Part shown: one piece after another, positions 5,396-5,410 of the stretch | How positions within the stretch are numbered: the first letter of the stretch is position 1 | How the letters are laid out: each line of letters starts with the position of its first letter | Source of the DNA: Chromatocurvus sp046260215 | Lineage (GTDB): Bacteria > Pseudomonadota > Gammaproteobacteria > Pseudomonadales > Halieaceae | Length of the DNA stretch: 5,410 nt | Assembly (NCBI GenBank): GCA_046260215.1 | Contig: JBHEPQ010000223.1 | Coordinates: 1-5,410 of the forward strand | Direction: 5' to 3' | Notes under the pieces: generated by a model | Seen by the model: only the letters and a program-made list of their open reading frames with translations | Told to the model about the DNA's origin: nothing | Database searches by the model: none | Translations under genes and position numbers: made by a program

Positions 5396-5410
5396 GTACG
5401 CGCCCGCCAC

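Noticed and set aside
5135..5410. A − strand frame open to the right edge, overlapping the start of msrA
   Set aside because: It overlaps the first 180 nt of msrA in another frame, and the msrA start has a strong ribosome site. No family resemblance is seen in the frame.
1..5410. Mobile element, CRISPR array, phage or defence system
   Set aside because: All sizeable stretches are explained by housekeeping genes. I found no transposase, integrase, terminal inverted repeats, spaced direct repeats or tRNA.

Overview
The window looks like an ordinary housekeeping stretch of a high-GC gammaproteobacterial chromosome. Every gene has a clear relative in the Gammaproteobacteria. YciB, YciI, the YgiM-type SH3 protein, PpiA, RluA and MsrA all resemble the E. 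coli proteins closely enough to align by eye. The PdxJ belongs to a subtype that I recall from Xanthomonadaceae and Bacteroidetes rather than from enterics. The gene order is not that of E. coli, so a non-enteric and possibly environmental lineage is likely. I cannot name the genus.

Layout: the + strand carries eight genes and the right end carries one − strand gene. (1) Positions 1-490 hold the 3' end of the inner-membrane septation protein gene yciB, followed 25 nt later by yciI. (2) Positions 550-2588 form a tightly packed run: a YgiM-like SH3/membrane-anchor protein, a periplasmic cyclophilin (ppiA) 3 nt later, then pdxJ overlapping ppiA by 4 nt (ATGA). (3) Positions 2627-3286 encode RluA. 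(4) Positions 3353-3856 encode a two-helix membrane protein with a DUF2244 domain. (5) Positions 3934-4662 encode a divergent RsmE-family SPOUT methyltransferase with a TTG start. (6) msrA lies on the − strand at 4659-5318, and its stop codon shares a CTAG tetranucleotide with the rsmE-like stop. The last 92 bases are the msrA leader, with a good -10-like hexamer.

Functions: the window mixes envelope maintenance (YciB, YgiM-like protein, periplasmic prolyl isomerase, DUF2244), vitamin B6 synthesis (PdxJ), rRNA/tRNA modification (RluA, RsmE-like) and repair of oxidised protein (MsrA). They do not form one pathway. The ygiM-ppiA-pdxJ block is probably one transcription unit because there is no room for internal promoters at its junctions.

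I see no mobile element, CRISPR array, RNA gene, defence island or clearly new system. The points most worth a second look are the PdxJ subtype, with its altered N-terminal substrate motif and unusual neighbourhood, and the divergent RsmE-like protein, which lacks several usual RsmE motifs. The shared CTAG stop and the inverted repeats before the rsmE-like gene are lesser points.
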